The position numbers were made by a program, and so were the translations under genes. The notes under the pieces were generated by a model. That model saw only the letters and a program-made list of their open reading frames with translations. It did not search any database and was not told where the DNA came from. Below, piece by piece: positions 33,895 through 42,999 of a stretch of 64,000 bases of DNA. Within the stretch, counting starts at the first letter, position 1; each line of letters opens with the position of its first letter. The DNA lies in assembly GCF_013409365.1 (NCBI RefSeq), contig NZ_JACCBA010000001.1, positions 6,262,001-6,326,000 on the forward strand, read 5' to 3'. The stretch is from Actinomadura luteofluorescens. GTDB taxonomy: Bacteria > Actinomycetota > Actinomycetes > Streptosporangiales > Streptosporangiaceae.

Positions 33895-35261
33895 CGGAAG
33901 AACGCCTGGCCCTCTCCACCCGCGCCGCACGCAATCTCGCCTCCACCACCAAGACCGTCCCGCAGACGCAGGGCACCACCCCGCGGTGGCTGCTGTCGCA
34001 GCTGCCGTGGGTGCAGGCCGGCGGCGGCGCCTACCGGGTGAACCGCCGCCTCACCTACCGGCTCGGCGACGGGCTCGTGACGTTCGTCAACGACGGCGCG
34101 GCGATCCGGGTCGTCCCGCCCGAACTGGCCGAGCTGCCGCCGCTGCGCGGCCTGTCCGACCCCGCGGTCCTGGACGGTCTCGCCGCGCGGTTCGAGCAGC
34201 GCGAGTACGCGCCCGGCGAGCTGATCGCGGAGTCGGGCGGGCCCCTCGACGCGGTCCACCTGATCGCGCACGGCAAGGTCGAGGAGAGCGTCCCCGGCGC
34301 CTACGACGCCGCCGGCCGGGTCGGCGTCCGCGACGGCGGCGGGTTCTTCGGCGCCGACGCCCTGCTCGGCGAGCCGGGGGAGTGGGCGCACACGTTCCGC
34401 GCGCTCACCCCCGTGATCGTCCTGTCGCTGCCGCGGGAGGCGATCGAGGAGCTGACCGAGCGGTCCGAGGCGCTGCGCGCGCACCTGGAGGAGTACCGCG
34501 CCGCGCCCGCCCCGCCGCGGACCAGGCACGGCGAGGCGGCGATCGAGGTCGCGTCCGGGCACGGCGGCGAGCCCGTCCTGCCCGGCACGTTCGTCGACTA
34601 CGAGGCCTCGCCCCGCGAGTACGAGCTGGCCGTCACCCAGACGATCCTGCGCGTCCACTCCCGGGTCGCCGACCTCTACGGCGAGCCGATGGACCAGGTC
34701 GAGCAGCAGCTCAGGCTGACGATCGAGGAGGTCAGGGAGCGCCAGGAGCACGAACTGATCAACAATCGCGACTTCGGGCTGCTGCACAACGCGGACCTGC
34801 GGCAGCGCATCCAGACGCTCGGGGGCCCGCCGACCCCCGCCGACATGGACGAGCTGCTGGCCCGGCGCCGCAAGACCCGGTTCTTCCTCGCCCATCCGAA
34901 GACGATCGCGGCGATCGGCCGGGAGTGCACGCGGCGCGGCGTGTACCCCGCGCCCGTCGAGGTCGAGGGCCGCCGCGTGCACGCCTGGCGCGGCGTCCCG
35001 ATCCTCCCGTCCGACAAGATCCCCATCTCCCCGACCGGGACCAGCTCGATCCTCGCGCTGCGCACCGGCGAGGACGACCAGGGCGTCGTGGGCCTGCACC
35101 GCACCGGACTGGAGGGCGAGGTCCGGCCGGGCCTCGCCGTCCGGTTCACCGGCATCGACGACAGGGGGCTGCTGACCTACCTGGTCAGCGCCTACCAGTC
35201 GGCCGCCGTGCTGGTCCCCGACGCCCTCGGCGTCCTGGAGAACGTCGAGATCGCCCGCTGA
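33891..35261 (+). CDS. Family 2B encapsulin shell protein (second copy)
   Basis: This is a 456-residue paralogue of the preceding gene, sharing the same shell motifs ([44 protein letters not shown]) but clearly diverged. Its cyclic-nucleotide cassette reads [10 protein letters not shown], with Ala155 where the first copy has Glu165, so the two shells may differ in nucleotide binding. GTG 33891 overlaps the upstream stop (GTGA), which suggests matched synthesis. Together they could build a mixed or two-component shell. A polyprenyl synthase follows 16 bp downstream. Confidence 0.92.
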   Translation: MTEERLALSTRAARNLASTTKTVPQTQGTTPRWLLSQLPWVQAGGGAYRVNRRLTYRLGDGLVTFVNDGAAIRVVPPELAELPPLRGLSDPAVLDGLAARFEQREYAPGELIAESGGPLDAVHLIAHGKVEESVPGAYDAAGRVGVRDGGGFFGADALLGEPGEWAHTFRALTPVIVLSLPREAIEELTERSEALRAHLEEYRAAPAPPRTRHGEAAIEVASGHGGEPVLPGTFVDYEASPREYELAVTQTILRVHSRVADLYGEPMDQVEQQLRLTIEEVRERQEHELINNRDFGLLHNADLRQRIQTLGGPPTPADMDELLARRRKTRFFLAHPKTIAAIGRECTRRGVYPAPVEVEGRRVHAWRGVPILPSDKIPISPTGTSSILALRTGEDDQGVVGLHRTGLEGEVRPGLAVRFTGIDDRGLLTYLVSAYQSAAVLVPDALGVLENVEIAR

Positions 35262-35277
35262 CGAGAGGGGACCCGCC

Positions 35278-36357
35278 ATGCCCGCCTGGAGAGACGACCC
35301 GGCCGTGATCGGCTGCGACCACCGGACGGGGCCGCGGCACCGCCCCCGGACGGCGGCGGAGGTGCTGACCTGGAGCCGCCGCCTGCTCGACCCCGCGCTG
35401 CGGCACGTGGTCGAGTCCATGCCGGACGCGTCGCGCTCCACCGCGGGCTTCCACTTCGGCTGGCGCGACGAGCGCGGCCGGCCTGCCGCCGGGGCGGGCG
35501 GCAAGGCGATCCGGCCCGCGCTCACACTGCTGGCCGCGGAGGCGGTCGGCGGGACGGTCCAGGCCGCCCTGCCGGCCGCCGTGGCGGTCGAGCTCGCGCA
35601 CAACTTCTCCCTCATGCACGACGACGTGATGGACGGCGACCTCACCCGCCGGCACCGCCCCACCGCGTGGGCGGTGTTCGGAGCCAACGCCGCGATCCTG
35701 TCCGGGGACGCCCTCCTCGCCGCCGCCTACGAGATCCTCGCAGAGGAGCCCTCCGCGGTGGTGGCACGCGGCGTGCGCATCCTCGCCCGGGCCGTCCTGG
35801 AACTGGTCGAGGGCCAGCGCGCCGACCTGGCGTTCGAGGAGCGCGCCGACGTCACGCTCGACGAGTGCCTGGCCATGGCCGCGGGCAAGACCGGGGCGCT
35901 GCTCGGCGCCTCGTGCGCGCTCGGCGCCGTGTACGGCGGCGGCACCGCCGGGCAGGTCTCCCGCATGCGCGTCTTCGGCGAGCGCCTCGGTCTGGCCTTC
36001 CAGCTCGTCGACGACCTGCTCGGCATCTGGGGCGAACCGGCGGTCACCGGCAAGCCCGTCCACGCCGACCTGCGCCGCCGCAAGAAGTCGCTGCCGGTCG
36101 TCGCGGCCCTCACCTCCGGCAGCGCCGCCGGGGGCGACCTCGCCGCCCTCTACCTGCGCGACGCGCCGCTCACCGACGAGGAGGCGGTCGCCGCCGCAGG
36201 GCTCGTCGACGCGGCGGGCGGCCGCGCCTGGGCCGCCGCCCACGCCGACGAACTCCTCACCGACGCCCTCGCCGACCTCGACGCCGCCGGCGCCGCGCCC
36301 TGCCCCGACGCCGAGCTCCGGGGACTGGCCCGCCTGATGACCGACCGCGACCACTGA
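35278..36357 (+). CDS. Polyprenyl diphosphate synthase (GGPP synthase-like), probable encapsulin-linked enzyme
   Basis: This is a 359-residue trans-prenyltransferase. The first Asp-rich motif is DDVMDGD (about residues 120-126) and the second region is FQLVDDLLGIWGEP, where the third Asp is replaced by Gly as in many actinobacterial GGPP synthases; the RRKKSLP segment follows. It condenses isopentenyl diphosphate with allylic diphosphates. The N-terminal 28 residues are Pro/Arg/His/Asp-rich and probably disordered, as expected for a cargo-loading peptide. It directly follows two encapsulin genes, and polyprenyl transferases are a reported cargo type of family 2B. Chain length cannot be fixed by eye. 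Confidence 0.9.
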   Translation: MPAWRDDPAVIGCDHRTGPRHRPRTAAEVLTWSRRLLDPALRHVVESMPDASRSTAGFHFGWRDERGRPAAGAGGKAIRPALTLLAAEAVGGTVQAALPAAVAVELAHNFSLMHDDVMDGDLTRRHRPTAWAVFGANAAILSGDALLAAAYEILAEEPSAVVARGVRILARAVLELVEGQRADLAFEERADVTLDECLAMAAGKTGALLGASCALGAVYGGGTAGQVSRMRVFGERLGLAFQLVDDLLGIWGEPAVTGKPVHADLRRRKKSLPVVAALTSGSAAGGDLAALYLRDAPLTDEEAVAAAGLVDAAGGRAWAAAHADELLTDALADLDAAGAAPCPDAELRGLARLMTDRDH

Positions 36358-36397
36358 TCTTCCGCCCGTAGCGAGCTCTGCCCCTACACTGCAAGGC

Positions 36398-38005
36398 GTG
36401 CCGCCCCTCCACCCCGCCGACCCCGAGCAGCTCGGCGCCTACCGGCTCGCCTCCCGGCTCGGCGAGGGCGGGCAGGGCGTGGTCTATCTCGGGCACGCGC
36501 CCGACGGGACCCGCGTCGCCGTCAAGGTGTTCCACCCGCAGCTGACCGGGGCCATCGACACCTTCGCCCGCGAGTTAGAGGCGGCCGAGCAGGTCGCGAG
36601 GTTCTGCATCGCGCAGGTGCTCGACTCCGGCGCGGTCGGCGAGCGCCGCTACATCGTCAGCGAGTACGTCGACGGGCCGCCGCTCAGCCGGGTCGTCGCC
36701 GAGCACGGCCCCCGGTCCGGCAGCGCGCTCGACCGGCTGGCCGTCGCGACGGCCACGGCCCTCGTCGCCCTGCACGACGCCGGGATCCTGCACCGCGACC
36801 TCAAGCCGCACAACGTGCTGATCGGCGCGGACGGCCCGCGCGTCATCGACTTCGGCATCTCGCGCGCCCTGTCGGGCGCGCAGACGATGGTCAGCCGCGC
36901 CGTCGGGACGCCCGCCTACATGGCGCCCGAGCAGCTCGAACCGGGCGAGATCGGTCCCGCGGTCGACGTCTTCGCGTGGGCGTCCACGATGCTGTTCGCG
37001 GCGACCGGCCGCCCGCCGTTCGGCAACGAGTCCGTCGCCATCGTCTTCAACCGCATCGCGAACGAGGAGCCGTCCCTCGCCGGTGTGGAGGAGCCGCTGC
37101 GCGGCCTCCTCGCCGAGTGCTTCGCCAAGGACCCGGCGTCCCGCCCGTCGGCGCAGCAGGTCCTCGACCGCCTCGTCCTCAGGACGGGCCGAGCCCCGGC
37201 CGCCCCGCCGGTGCCGCCACCGCCCGCGCCTGATTCGTCGAGCCCGGCCCCGCCGGATCCCTCTCCACCGGACCCGACTCCATCGGCGCCGTCTCCTCCG
37301 GCCCTGACCTCACCGGATTCGTCTCCGCCGGCTCTGACTCCGCCGGTCCCGTCCGCGCCGACCGCACCGCCGAACGGCACCCTCCCTTCGTCCGAGCTCA
37401 TGCCGCCGTCCGACTTCGGCGCGGCGAGCGCGTTGACGGTGCCGCCCAAGCCGCGAAGGCGCAGGCGGATCGTCCTCGCCGGTGCGGGCGCCACCGCGGT
37501 GGCCGTGGCCGCCGCCGTCGCGGTCGTCTGGTTCGCGAACGGCGACTCCGGCGGCAAGAAGGGTCACCCCGTGGGGCCGGCGGCCTCCGCGGGTCTCGCC
37601 GCCACACCGTCCACCGTCGGCGGCTCGCCCGGAACCGCCGGAGGGCGGACCGGCGCGGCACGTCCGGGCACGTCCCCGTCCGCCGCCTCCACGACGCCGC
37701 GGGCGCCGGGTTCGTCCCCGCCGCCCTCGTCCTCGCCCCCGCCCTCGCGCAGGGTGAGGCTCGTGCGGGCCGATCTCGGCCCCGGGCACTTCACCCCGTA
37801 CTGCCAGAAGCTCGGCTGGGAGTGGATCGAGTACCGGGAGACGCCGACTCCCGGCGAGTACTGCGTCATGCGCAAGGGCGACACCATGAAGCTGTCGACG
37901 GCCCAGCTCGACGACGCGTGCCGGTGGCGGTTCGACGACCCCCGGGCCCGCCACTACTTCAAGGGCAAGTCGAACTACTGCTTCACGATGAAGCCCGCCT
38001 CCTGA
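36398..38005 (+). CDS. Ser/Thr protein kinase with transmembrane segment and Cys-containing outer domain
   Basis: This is a 535-residue Hanks-type kinase. Visible are the Gly-rich loop LGEGGQGVVY (21-30), Lys43 in AVKV, HRDLKPHN with catalytic Asp134, DFG (151-153) and APE. A Pro/Ser/Asp-rich linker (about 267-345) leads to a basic stretch RRRRR, one membrane helix (about 352-378), then an outer Ser/Pro-rich region and a short domain with Cys residues (YCQKLGWEW, YCVMRK, DACRW, YCFTMK) that could form two disulfides. The outer domain is probably the sensor. It starts at GTG 36398, 40 bp after the prenyl synthase, and may share the encapsulin transcript. Confidence 0.9.
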   Translation: MPPLHPADPEQLGAYRLASRLGEGGQGVVYLGHAPDGTRVAVKVFHPQLTGAIDTFARELEAAEQVARFCIAQVLDSGAVGERRYIVSEYVDGPPLSRVVAEHGPRSGSALDRLAVATATALVALHDAGILHRDLKPHNVLIGADGPRVIDFGISRALSGAQTMVSRAVGTPAYMAPEQLEPGEIGPAVDVFAWASTMLFAATGRPPFGNESVAIVFNRIANEEPSLAGVEEPLRGLLAECFAKDPASRPSAQQVLDRLVLRTGRAPAAPPVPPPPAPDSSSPAPPDPSPPDPTPSAPSPPALTSPDSSPPALTPPVPSAPTAPPNGTLPSSELMPPSDFGAASALTVPPKPRRRRRIVLAGAGATAVAVAAAVAVVWFANGDSGGKKGHPVGPAASAGLAATPSTVGGSPGTAGGRTGAARPGTSPSAASTTPRAPGSSPPPSSSPPPSRRVRLVRADLGPGHFTPYCQKLGWEWIEYRETPTPGEYCVMRKGDTMKLSTAQLDDACRWRFDDPRARHYFKGKSNYCFTMKPAS

Positions 38006-38052
38006 GCAAGGCCCGCTTCCCGTTCGATCATATGTTCGAGTAGGGTCGAGCC

Positions 38053-38286
38053 GTGCAGGCTCCCGAACACGTCCCGTTCCTGTGCCCCGCCGGGCACCGG
38101 CTCGACCCGGGCCGGGTCATCGTCGGCTGGTCGCCGTGCGTCTGCCCGCCCTGCGACAGGCGGGGCCGGGGGCTGCGCGGCCACCGCACCTACCTGTGCC
38201 TCGACTGCAAGGACGAGCACGTCACGACGAAGTGCTACCTGCCCCACCACGTCCCGGCCGAAGGCGCCGAGTACCGCTGGCCCTGA
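38053..38286 (+). CDS. Small cysteine-rich zinc-ribbon-like protein
   Basis: This is a 77-residue protein from GTG 38053. Cysteines and histidines are spaced as in a double zinc ribbon: FLCPAGH, CVCPPC, CLDCKDEH, KCYLPHH. No membrane segment or signal peptide is seen. Such proteins bind Zn2+ and often serve as nucleic-acid or protein adaptors. The family was not recognised. It follows the kinase gene by 47 bp. Confidence 0.65.
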   Translation: MQAPEHVPFLCPAGHRLDPGRVIVGWSPCVCPPCDRRGRGLRGHRTYLCLDCKDEHVTTKCYLPHHVPAEGAEYRWP

Positions 38287-38298
38287 CGGCGGGGCCGG

Positions 38299-38406
38299 TC
38301 AGTACGGAAGGACGCGGCCGGACGGCGTGCGCAGGTCCAAAGACGTGCGTTCGGCCCGGCCGGCGGCGGTGCGTTTTCCGATTCTGACGCGGACTCGACC
38401 CTTCAT
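38299..38406 (-). CDS. 35-residue basic peptide
   Basis: This short open frame runs from ATG 38406 to TGA 38299-38301. A strong GGAAGGGGAG site lies 4 bases before the start. The peptide is rich in Arg and Lys with a beta-like start (KGRVRVRIGKR), and it ends in a polar SGRVLPY. It has no Cys or signal. It may be a small nucleic-acid-binding or ribosome-associated protein. The rest of 38287-38555 shows nothing else. Confidence 0.5.
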   Translation of the reverse strand: MKGRVRVRIGKRTAAGRAERTSLDLRTPSGRVLPY

Positions 38407-38555
38407 GACGCTCCCCTTCCCCCGGCTTTACTCGCCCCTGGTACGAAACACCTGCCCACACTCGTTCGATTTCACCATCGCCGACGGGCGTCGTTTCGCG
38501 CATCGGCCGGGGGAGGTATCGGCGTTCACCACCTGAGGCGCAGGTCAGCGAGGGG

Positions 38556-39773
38556 TCAGCCCTTGATCTGCGTCCAGGCCTGGGCCCAGCGGGAGTAGTC
38601 CACGCATTTGTTGCCGCGGTCGTCGCCGCAGTTCTTCACCGGGGTTTTCCAGAACGCCAGACGCTTGTAGAACTCCGGGTCGCCGACGTGATAGGTGGAG
38701 CAGAAGCCCTTGGCCGTGTACCGGCACGCCTTGGGGTTGGCGGGCGCCTCGCCGAACCACTGCGCGACCTCCGCCTGCACCTTCGGCATGGTGATCCAGT
38801 TCATCCACTTGTACATGCAGGTCGGATGCTGGGCCTTCGAGGAGATCATCCACGTGTCGGACCAGCCGGTCGCGCCCTCGTCCGGGATCGTCGTGGCGAC
38901 CGGCGCCTTGTCCGTCATGGCCAGGTTCGCGGTCACCTGCCAGGCGGTGCCGGCGTAGTTGTAGCCGCTCTTGAACGACTGGAGTTCGTCCAGGTAGTTC
39001 GCCCAGTACTGGTTGACGTTCGGGCGCTGCTTCTTGAGCAGGTCAACCGCGGCGTCGAACTGCTTGTCGTCCAGCTCGTAGACGTCGGTGATCTTCAGAT
39101 CGGGACGGTGCGTCTTCAGGTAGAGCGCGGCGTCGGCGATGTAGATGGGGGAGTCGTAGGCGACGACGTGCCCGGCCGCGGGGGACTCCTTGTCCCACAC
39201 CACGCTCCACGACGTCGGACGCTGCGTGATCTTGTCCGTCCGGTACATCAGCATGTTGGCGCCGTAGCCGTGCGGGACGCCGTACATCCGCCCGGCGGCG
39301 GAGTTGTACGGCTGGTTCTTCAGGTACTTGGCGATGTCATCCCAGCTGCTCAGCAGGCCGGTGTTGACGGGCGCGACCGTCCCGCCGTAGATGAGCCGCA
39401 GGCTCGCGTCGCCGGACGCCGACACGCCGTCGTACCGCCCGGTCTTCATGAGCGCGACCATCGAGTCGGAGGTGTCGGCGACCTTCGTGTACACCTTGCA
39501 GCCGGTCGCCTTCGTGAACGGCGTGACCCAGTCGACCTTCGGGTCGTTGGTGCCGTTCTCGGCGTACCCCGCCCAGGCGACGAGGTCGAGCCGGCCCTCC
39601 GGCGTGCCGAGTTCCTGCAGCATCGGGACGTCGGGCGGCGCGGCGGTCGCGTCGGAGCCGCCGCTGCAGGCGCCGGTCAGCGCCGCCGCGACCAGCGCCC
39701 CCGTGGCGAGCAGGGTCCGGCGGGCGCGGGCTGGTGGGCGCACGGTCGTCGTCGCATCTGGGGTACGAGCCAT
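38556..39773 (-). CDS. ABC transporter substrate-binding lipoprotein (PotD/spermidine-putrescine type)
   Basis: This is a 405-residue exported lipoprotein. The signal peptide ends in the lipobox LTGACSGG, so Cys about position 36 would be lipidated. The mature protein has the type II binding-protein pattern (FTKATGCKVYTKV, GDASLRLIYGGTVAPVNTGLL, YGANMLMYRTDK, NLAMTDKAPVATTIP). It carries paired cysteines near the C-terminus (ACRYT, FCSTYH, NCGDD, KCVDY). It probably binds polyamines or a related cation. No permease or ATPase gene is adjacent, so it works with genes elsewhere. Confidence 0.88.
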   Translation of the reverse strand: MARTPDATTTVRPPARARRTLLATGALVAAALTGACSGGSDATAAPPDVPMLQELGTPEGRLDLVAWAGYAENGTNDPKVDWVTPFTKATGCKVYTKVADTSDSMVALMKTGRYDGVSASGDASLRLIYGGTVAPVNTGLLSSWDDIAKYLKNQPYNSAAGRMYGVPHGYGANMLMYRTDKITQRPTSWSVVWDKESPAAGHVVAYDSPIYIADAALYLKTHRPDLKITDVYELDDKQFDAAVDLLKKQRPNVNQYWANYLDELQSFKSGYNYAGTAWQVTANLAMTDKAPVATTIPDEGATGWSDTWMISSKAQHPTCMYKWMNWITMPKVQAEVAQWFGEAPANPKACRYTAKGFCSTYHVGDPEFYKRLAFWKTPVKNCGDDRGNKCVDYSRWAQAWTQIKG

Positions 39774-39966
39774 CACGCTGAGGCATCGTAGGGGTATTTT
39801 GGGCTGTCCGCCGCAACAAAACGTGATGATCTGGAAACTGTCGACACATGGTGGCGGACCGTCCTAGGCTCTCCTGCGTTCCGCGTGAGCCGCTCCGCAC
39901 GCAATCGATGCCAGCCGTCCGACCAGTCGATGTCAGCCGTCCGACCGAGTTGAAGGTTCAGCCGCA

Positions 39967-42615
39967 GTGCCAAATCGAGGCCGCACAACGGACTCGTCCG
40001 CCGGACACCGGCGGGCTCCCAAGGCCGCGCGTTTCCGGTCCATCCGCTTCAAGGTCGTCCTGATGGTCACCGTCTCGGTGGTCTCCCTCGGCGTCCTGTG
40101 GGCGTTCGCCGCGAGCATCGCGCTCGGCGAGGGGCTCAACCTCCGCCACGTCAAGACCGTCCAGGACCACTACGGCTACCCGTCGGGCGCGCTCGGCAGC
40201 GCCCTGCAGGCCGAGCGGCGCCTGTCGATGGTGTACCTCGGCGGCCGCGCGGAGGGCGACCGCGCCGCCATGGAGTCCGGCCGCCTGGTCACCGACCGGC
40301 AGGCCGACCTGTTCCGCAAGCTCGCCGAGTCCGAGGCCGTCGACGGCGCCGCCCCGAGGGACGCCCAGCGCATCGCCGGCAAGATCCTGACCGAGCTGGA
40401 CGGGCTGGACGACCGGCGCCGCGCCATCGACGCCGGCCGCCTGGACCGGGCCCGCACGTTCGCCGACTACACGGCCCTGCTCGGCGACGTCGGCGCGCTG
40501 CAGGGCTCGCTCGCCACCCTGGACAACTCCGAGGTCGCCAAGGACGCCCGCAACGAGGCGTCGCTGACCCGGGCCCGCGAGGTCCTCGCGCAGGAGGACG
40601 CGCTGCTGGCGGGCGCGCTCGCCGCCGGCAAGATCACACCCGGCGAGCACTCCCAGTACGTCAAGCTCGTCGGCACGCAGCGAACCCTCTACACCTACAC
40701 GGCGGCCGAGCTGCGCTCCCCCGACCAGGCCTACTACGAGCGCATCGTCGGCATGCCCGAGTACAGCCGGCTCCGGACGCTGGAGGACCGCTTCGTCGCC
40801 ATGCCCCGGCTGGTCAACGCCACCGGCACCGCCGGCGCGCTGTGGAAGACCACCGCCGACTCCAACCTCACCCGGCTGCGCGGCCTCGAACTGTCGGTGT
40901 CGGCGGGCGCCGAGAAGCGCGCCCAGCCGATCTCCGAGGGCATCATCACCCGCGTCGTCCTCGCGGGCGCGCTCGGGCTGGTCGCGGTCGTCGCCACCCT
41001 CGTCCTCGCGGTCTGGGTCGCCCGCTCCGTCATCCGCGAGCTGCGTCGCCTGCGCCGCGAGGCGATCGACCTGGCCGACGTCCGGCTGCCCGGCGTGATC
41101 CGCCGGCTGCGCCGCGGCGAGGAGGTCGACGTGGCCGCCGAGGCGCCGCCGCTGGCGTTCGGGACCCGCGAGATCGACCAGGTCGGCGAGGCGTTCAACG
41201 CCGCCCGCCGCACCGCGATCCAGAGCGCCGTCGAGGAGGCGACGCTCCGCCGCAACGTCAGCGACGTGTTCGTCAACCTCGCCCGCCGCAGCCAGACGCT
41301 GCTGCACCGCCAGCTCAAGCTGCTGGACTCGATGGAGCGGCGCATCGAGACCCCCGACGACCTGGAGGACCTGTTCCGGGTCGACCACCTCGCCACCCGC
41401 ATGCGCCGGCACGCCGAGGGCCTGATCATCCTGTCCGGGCAGGCGCCCGGCCGCGGCTGGCGCAGCCCCGTCGCGATCGTGGACGTCGCCCGCGCCGCCG
41501 CGTCCGAGGTCGAGGACTACACCCGCGTCAACGTCGCCCCGATGACCCGCGCCGCGATCGTCGGCCCGGCCGTCGCCGACGTCATCCACCTGCTCGCCGA
41601 GCTGATCGAGAACGCCGCGACGTTCTCGCCGCCGCACACGACCGTCCAGGTGCAGGGGCAGGCCGTCTCGCACGGGTTCACGCTGGAGGTCGAGGACCGC
41701 GGCCTCAGCATGGACGAGCCCAGCCTCGCCGCCGCCAACGAGCGGCTCGCCACCGCCGCCGAGTTCGACCTGTCCGACAGCGCCCAGCTCGGCCTGTTCG
41801 TCGTCGGCCGGCTGGCCCGCCGGCACGGCATCAAGGTCACCCTGCGGACGTCCCCCTACGGCGGCATGACCGCGATCGTGCTGCTGCCCGAGGAGCTCGT
41901 CGTCCCCGACGAGGGCGGCCCGGCGCAGAGCGCGCCCGCGCTCACCACCCGCCGAGCCGAGGACGCGCTCGTCCCCGTCGGCACGGTCGTGGGCGGCGCC
42001 AGCGTCCGCAGCGGCCCGCAGCCGGTGCTCGACGAGGGCGGGTCCGTGCTGCACCTGCCGTCCGGACGGCACGCGGCGCAGTCCGCGGTCCCGTCTCCGT
42101 CCCCGTCTCCGTCCCCGTCTCCGACCCCGCCGCCGGAACCGCTCGCCCAGCCCGCGCAGCCCGTCCGCCCGTTCATCCCCCCGGCCTCCGCCATGTCCCC
42201 GTCCGGGGAGCCGTCCGGAGAGCCGGACGCGCTGACCGGTCCCATCCCGGTGTTCGAGGAGCCGATCCAGGGCCCCTCGCCGGCGCCCCGGCCGGCCGCG
42301 TCGCCCTGGGGCGACCCGCCGCCCGAACCCGCGTCGGCCCCGCCCCCGCCCCCGCCGAGCGTGCCGCGCTCGCCCCGCGAGGTCCGGCGCCGTCCCCCGG
42401 GCAAGTCGCCCGGCTCGGACCGCCCCTCGTTGCCGAAGCGGGTCCGGCAGGAGAACATGGCCTCCCAGCTGCGCGAGGAACGATCCGAGCCGGCCGCGCC
42501 CGCGCCCGCCGCCCGCGCCGACCGGTCGCCCGAACAGCTGCGGTCGATGATGTCGTCCATCCAGAGGGGCACCCGGCGCGGCCGCGCCGAGTCCCTCGAT
42601 ACCGAGGAATCGTGA
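39967..42615 (+). CDS. Nitrate/sensor-like histidine kinase, conservon CvnA
   Basis: This is an 882-residue membrane kinase. The first helix is at about residues 28-50, an outer sensing domain follows to about 335, the second helix is about 325-350, and a HAMP-like and dimerisation region follows. An atypical GHKL ATPase domain (ELIENAATFSPPH, then DRGLSMDE and SAQLGLFVVGRLA) is followed by a Pro/Ser-rich disordered C-terminus of about 230 residues. CvnA proteins head actinobacterial conservons, which act like prokaryotic G-protein-coupled signalling sets. Start is GTG 39967. It is followed 6 bp later by cvnC and then cvnD, with no roadblock gene between. Confidence 0.9.
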   Translation: MPNRGRTTDSSAGHRRAPKAARFRSIRFKVVLMVTVSVVSLGVLWAFAASIALGEGLNLRHVKTVQDHYGYPSGALGSALQAERRLSMVYLGGRAEGDRAAMESGRLVTDRQADLFRKLAESEAVDGAAPRDAQRIAGKILTELDGLDDRRRAIDAGRLDRARTFADYTALLGDVGALQGSLATLDNSEVAKDARNEASLTRAREVLAQEDALLAGALAAGKITPGEHSQYVKLVGTQRTLYTYTAAELRSPDQAYYERIVGMPEYSRLRTLEDRFVAMPRLVNATGTAGALWKTTADSNLTRLRGLELSVSAGAEKRAQPISEGIITRVVLAGALGLVAVVATLVLAVWVARSVIRELRRLRREAIDLADVRLPGVIRRLRRGEEVDVAAEAPPLAFGTREIDQVGEAFNAARRTAIQSAVEEATLRRNVSDVFVNLARRSQTLLHRQLKLLDSMERRIETPDDLEDLFRVDHLATRMRRHAEGLIILSGQAPGRGWRSPVAIVDVARAAASEVEDYTRVNVAPMTRAAIVGPAVADVIHLLAELIENAATFSPPHTTVQVQGQAVSHGFTLEVEDRGLSMDEPSLAAANERLATAAEFDLSDSAQLGLFVVGRLARRHGIKVTLRTSPYGGMTAIVLLPEELVVPDEGGPAQSAPALTTRRAEDALVPVGTVVGGASVRSGPQPVLDEGGSVLHLPSGRHAAQSAVPSPSPSPSPSPTPPPEPLAQPAQPVRPFIPPASAMSPSGEPSGEPDALTGPIPVFEEPIQGPSPAPRPAASPWGDPPPEPASAPPPPPPSVPRSPREVRRRPPGKSPGSDRPSLPKRVRQENMASQLREERSEPAAPAPAARADRSPEQLRSMMSSIQRGTRRGRAESLDTEES

Positions 42616-42621
42616 CGGACC

Positions 42622-42999
42622 ATGACCGGTCCTGGCAGCGAATGGCTAGATGACGAGGCCGGCCCGATCGTGCGGTCGTACGCGCTCACCCGCGGGCGCG
42701 CCAGGCCCGCGACGGGCGAGGCCTTCGACATGATCACGATAATCTCGACCGCGGCGCGGCCGCGGTCGGGCTCACCCGGCATCGGCCCCGAGCATCTCGA
42801 CATCCTGGAGATGTGCCTGCGACCGCTGCCGGTGGCCGAGGTCGCGGCGCGGGTCAGTCTCCCGCTCGTCGTCGTGCGGGTGCTGCTCGGCGACCTGCTC
42901 CACCACCGGCTCATCACCGCCACCCGTCCCCAACAGGAGAGCGCGCTCTCCAAGGAACGTCTGCTGAGGGAAGTGCTCCATGGTCTCCAAGCCCTCTGA
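42622..42999 (+). CDS. DUF742 protein, conservon CvnC
   Basis: This is a 125-residue member of the DUF742 family. The N-terminal part carries the RSYALTRGRARP signature, and the rest is a winged-helix-like bundle with VAARVSLPLVVVRVLLGDLLHHRLI. CvnC partners CvnD in conservons and may link the kinase to the GTPase. It overlaps the next gene by 20 bp. It is directly after cvnA, in the place where cvnB (roadblock/LC7) would be expected. Confidence 0.9.
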   Translation: MTGPGSEWLDDEAGPIVRSYALTRGRARPATGEAFDMITIISTAARPRSGSPGIGPEHLDILEMCLRPLPVAEVAARVSLPLVVVRVLLGDLLHHRLITATRPQQESALSKERLLREVLHGLQAL

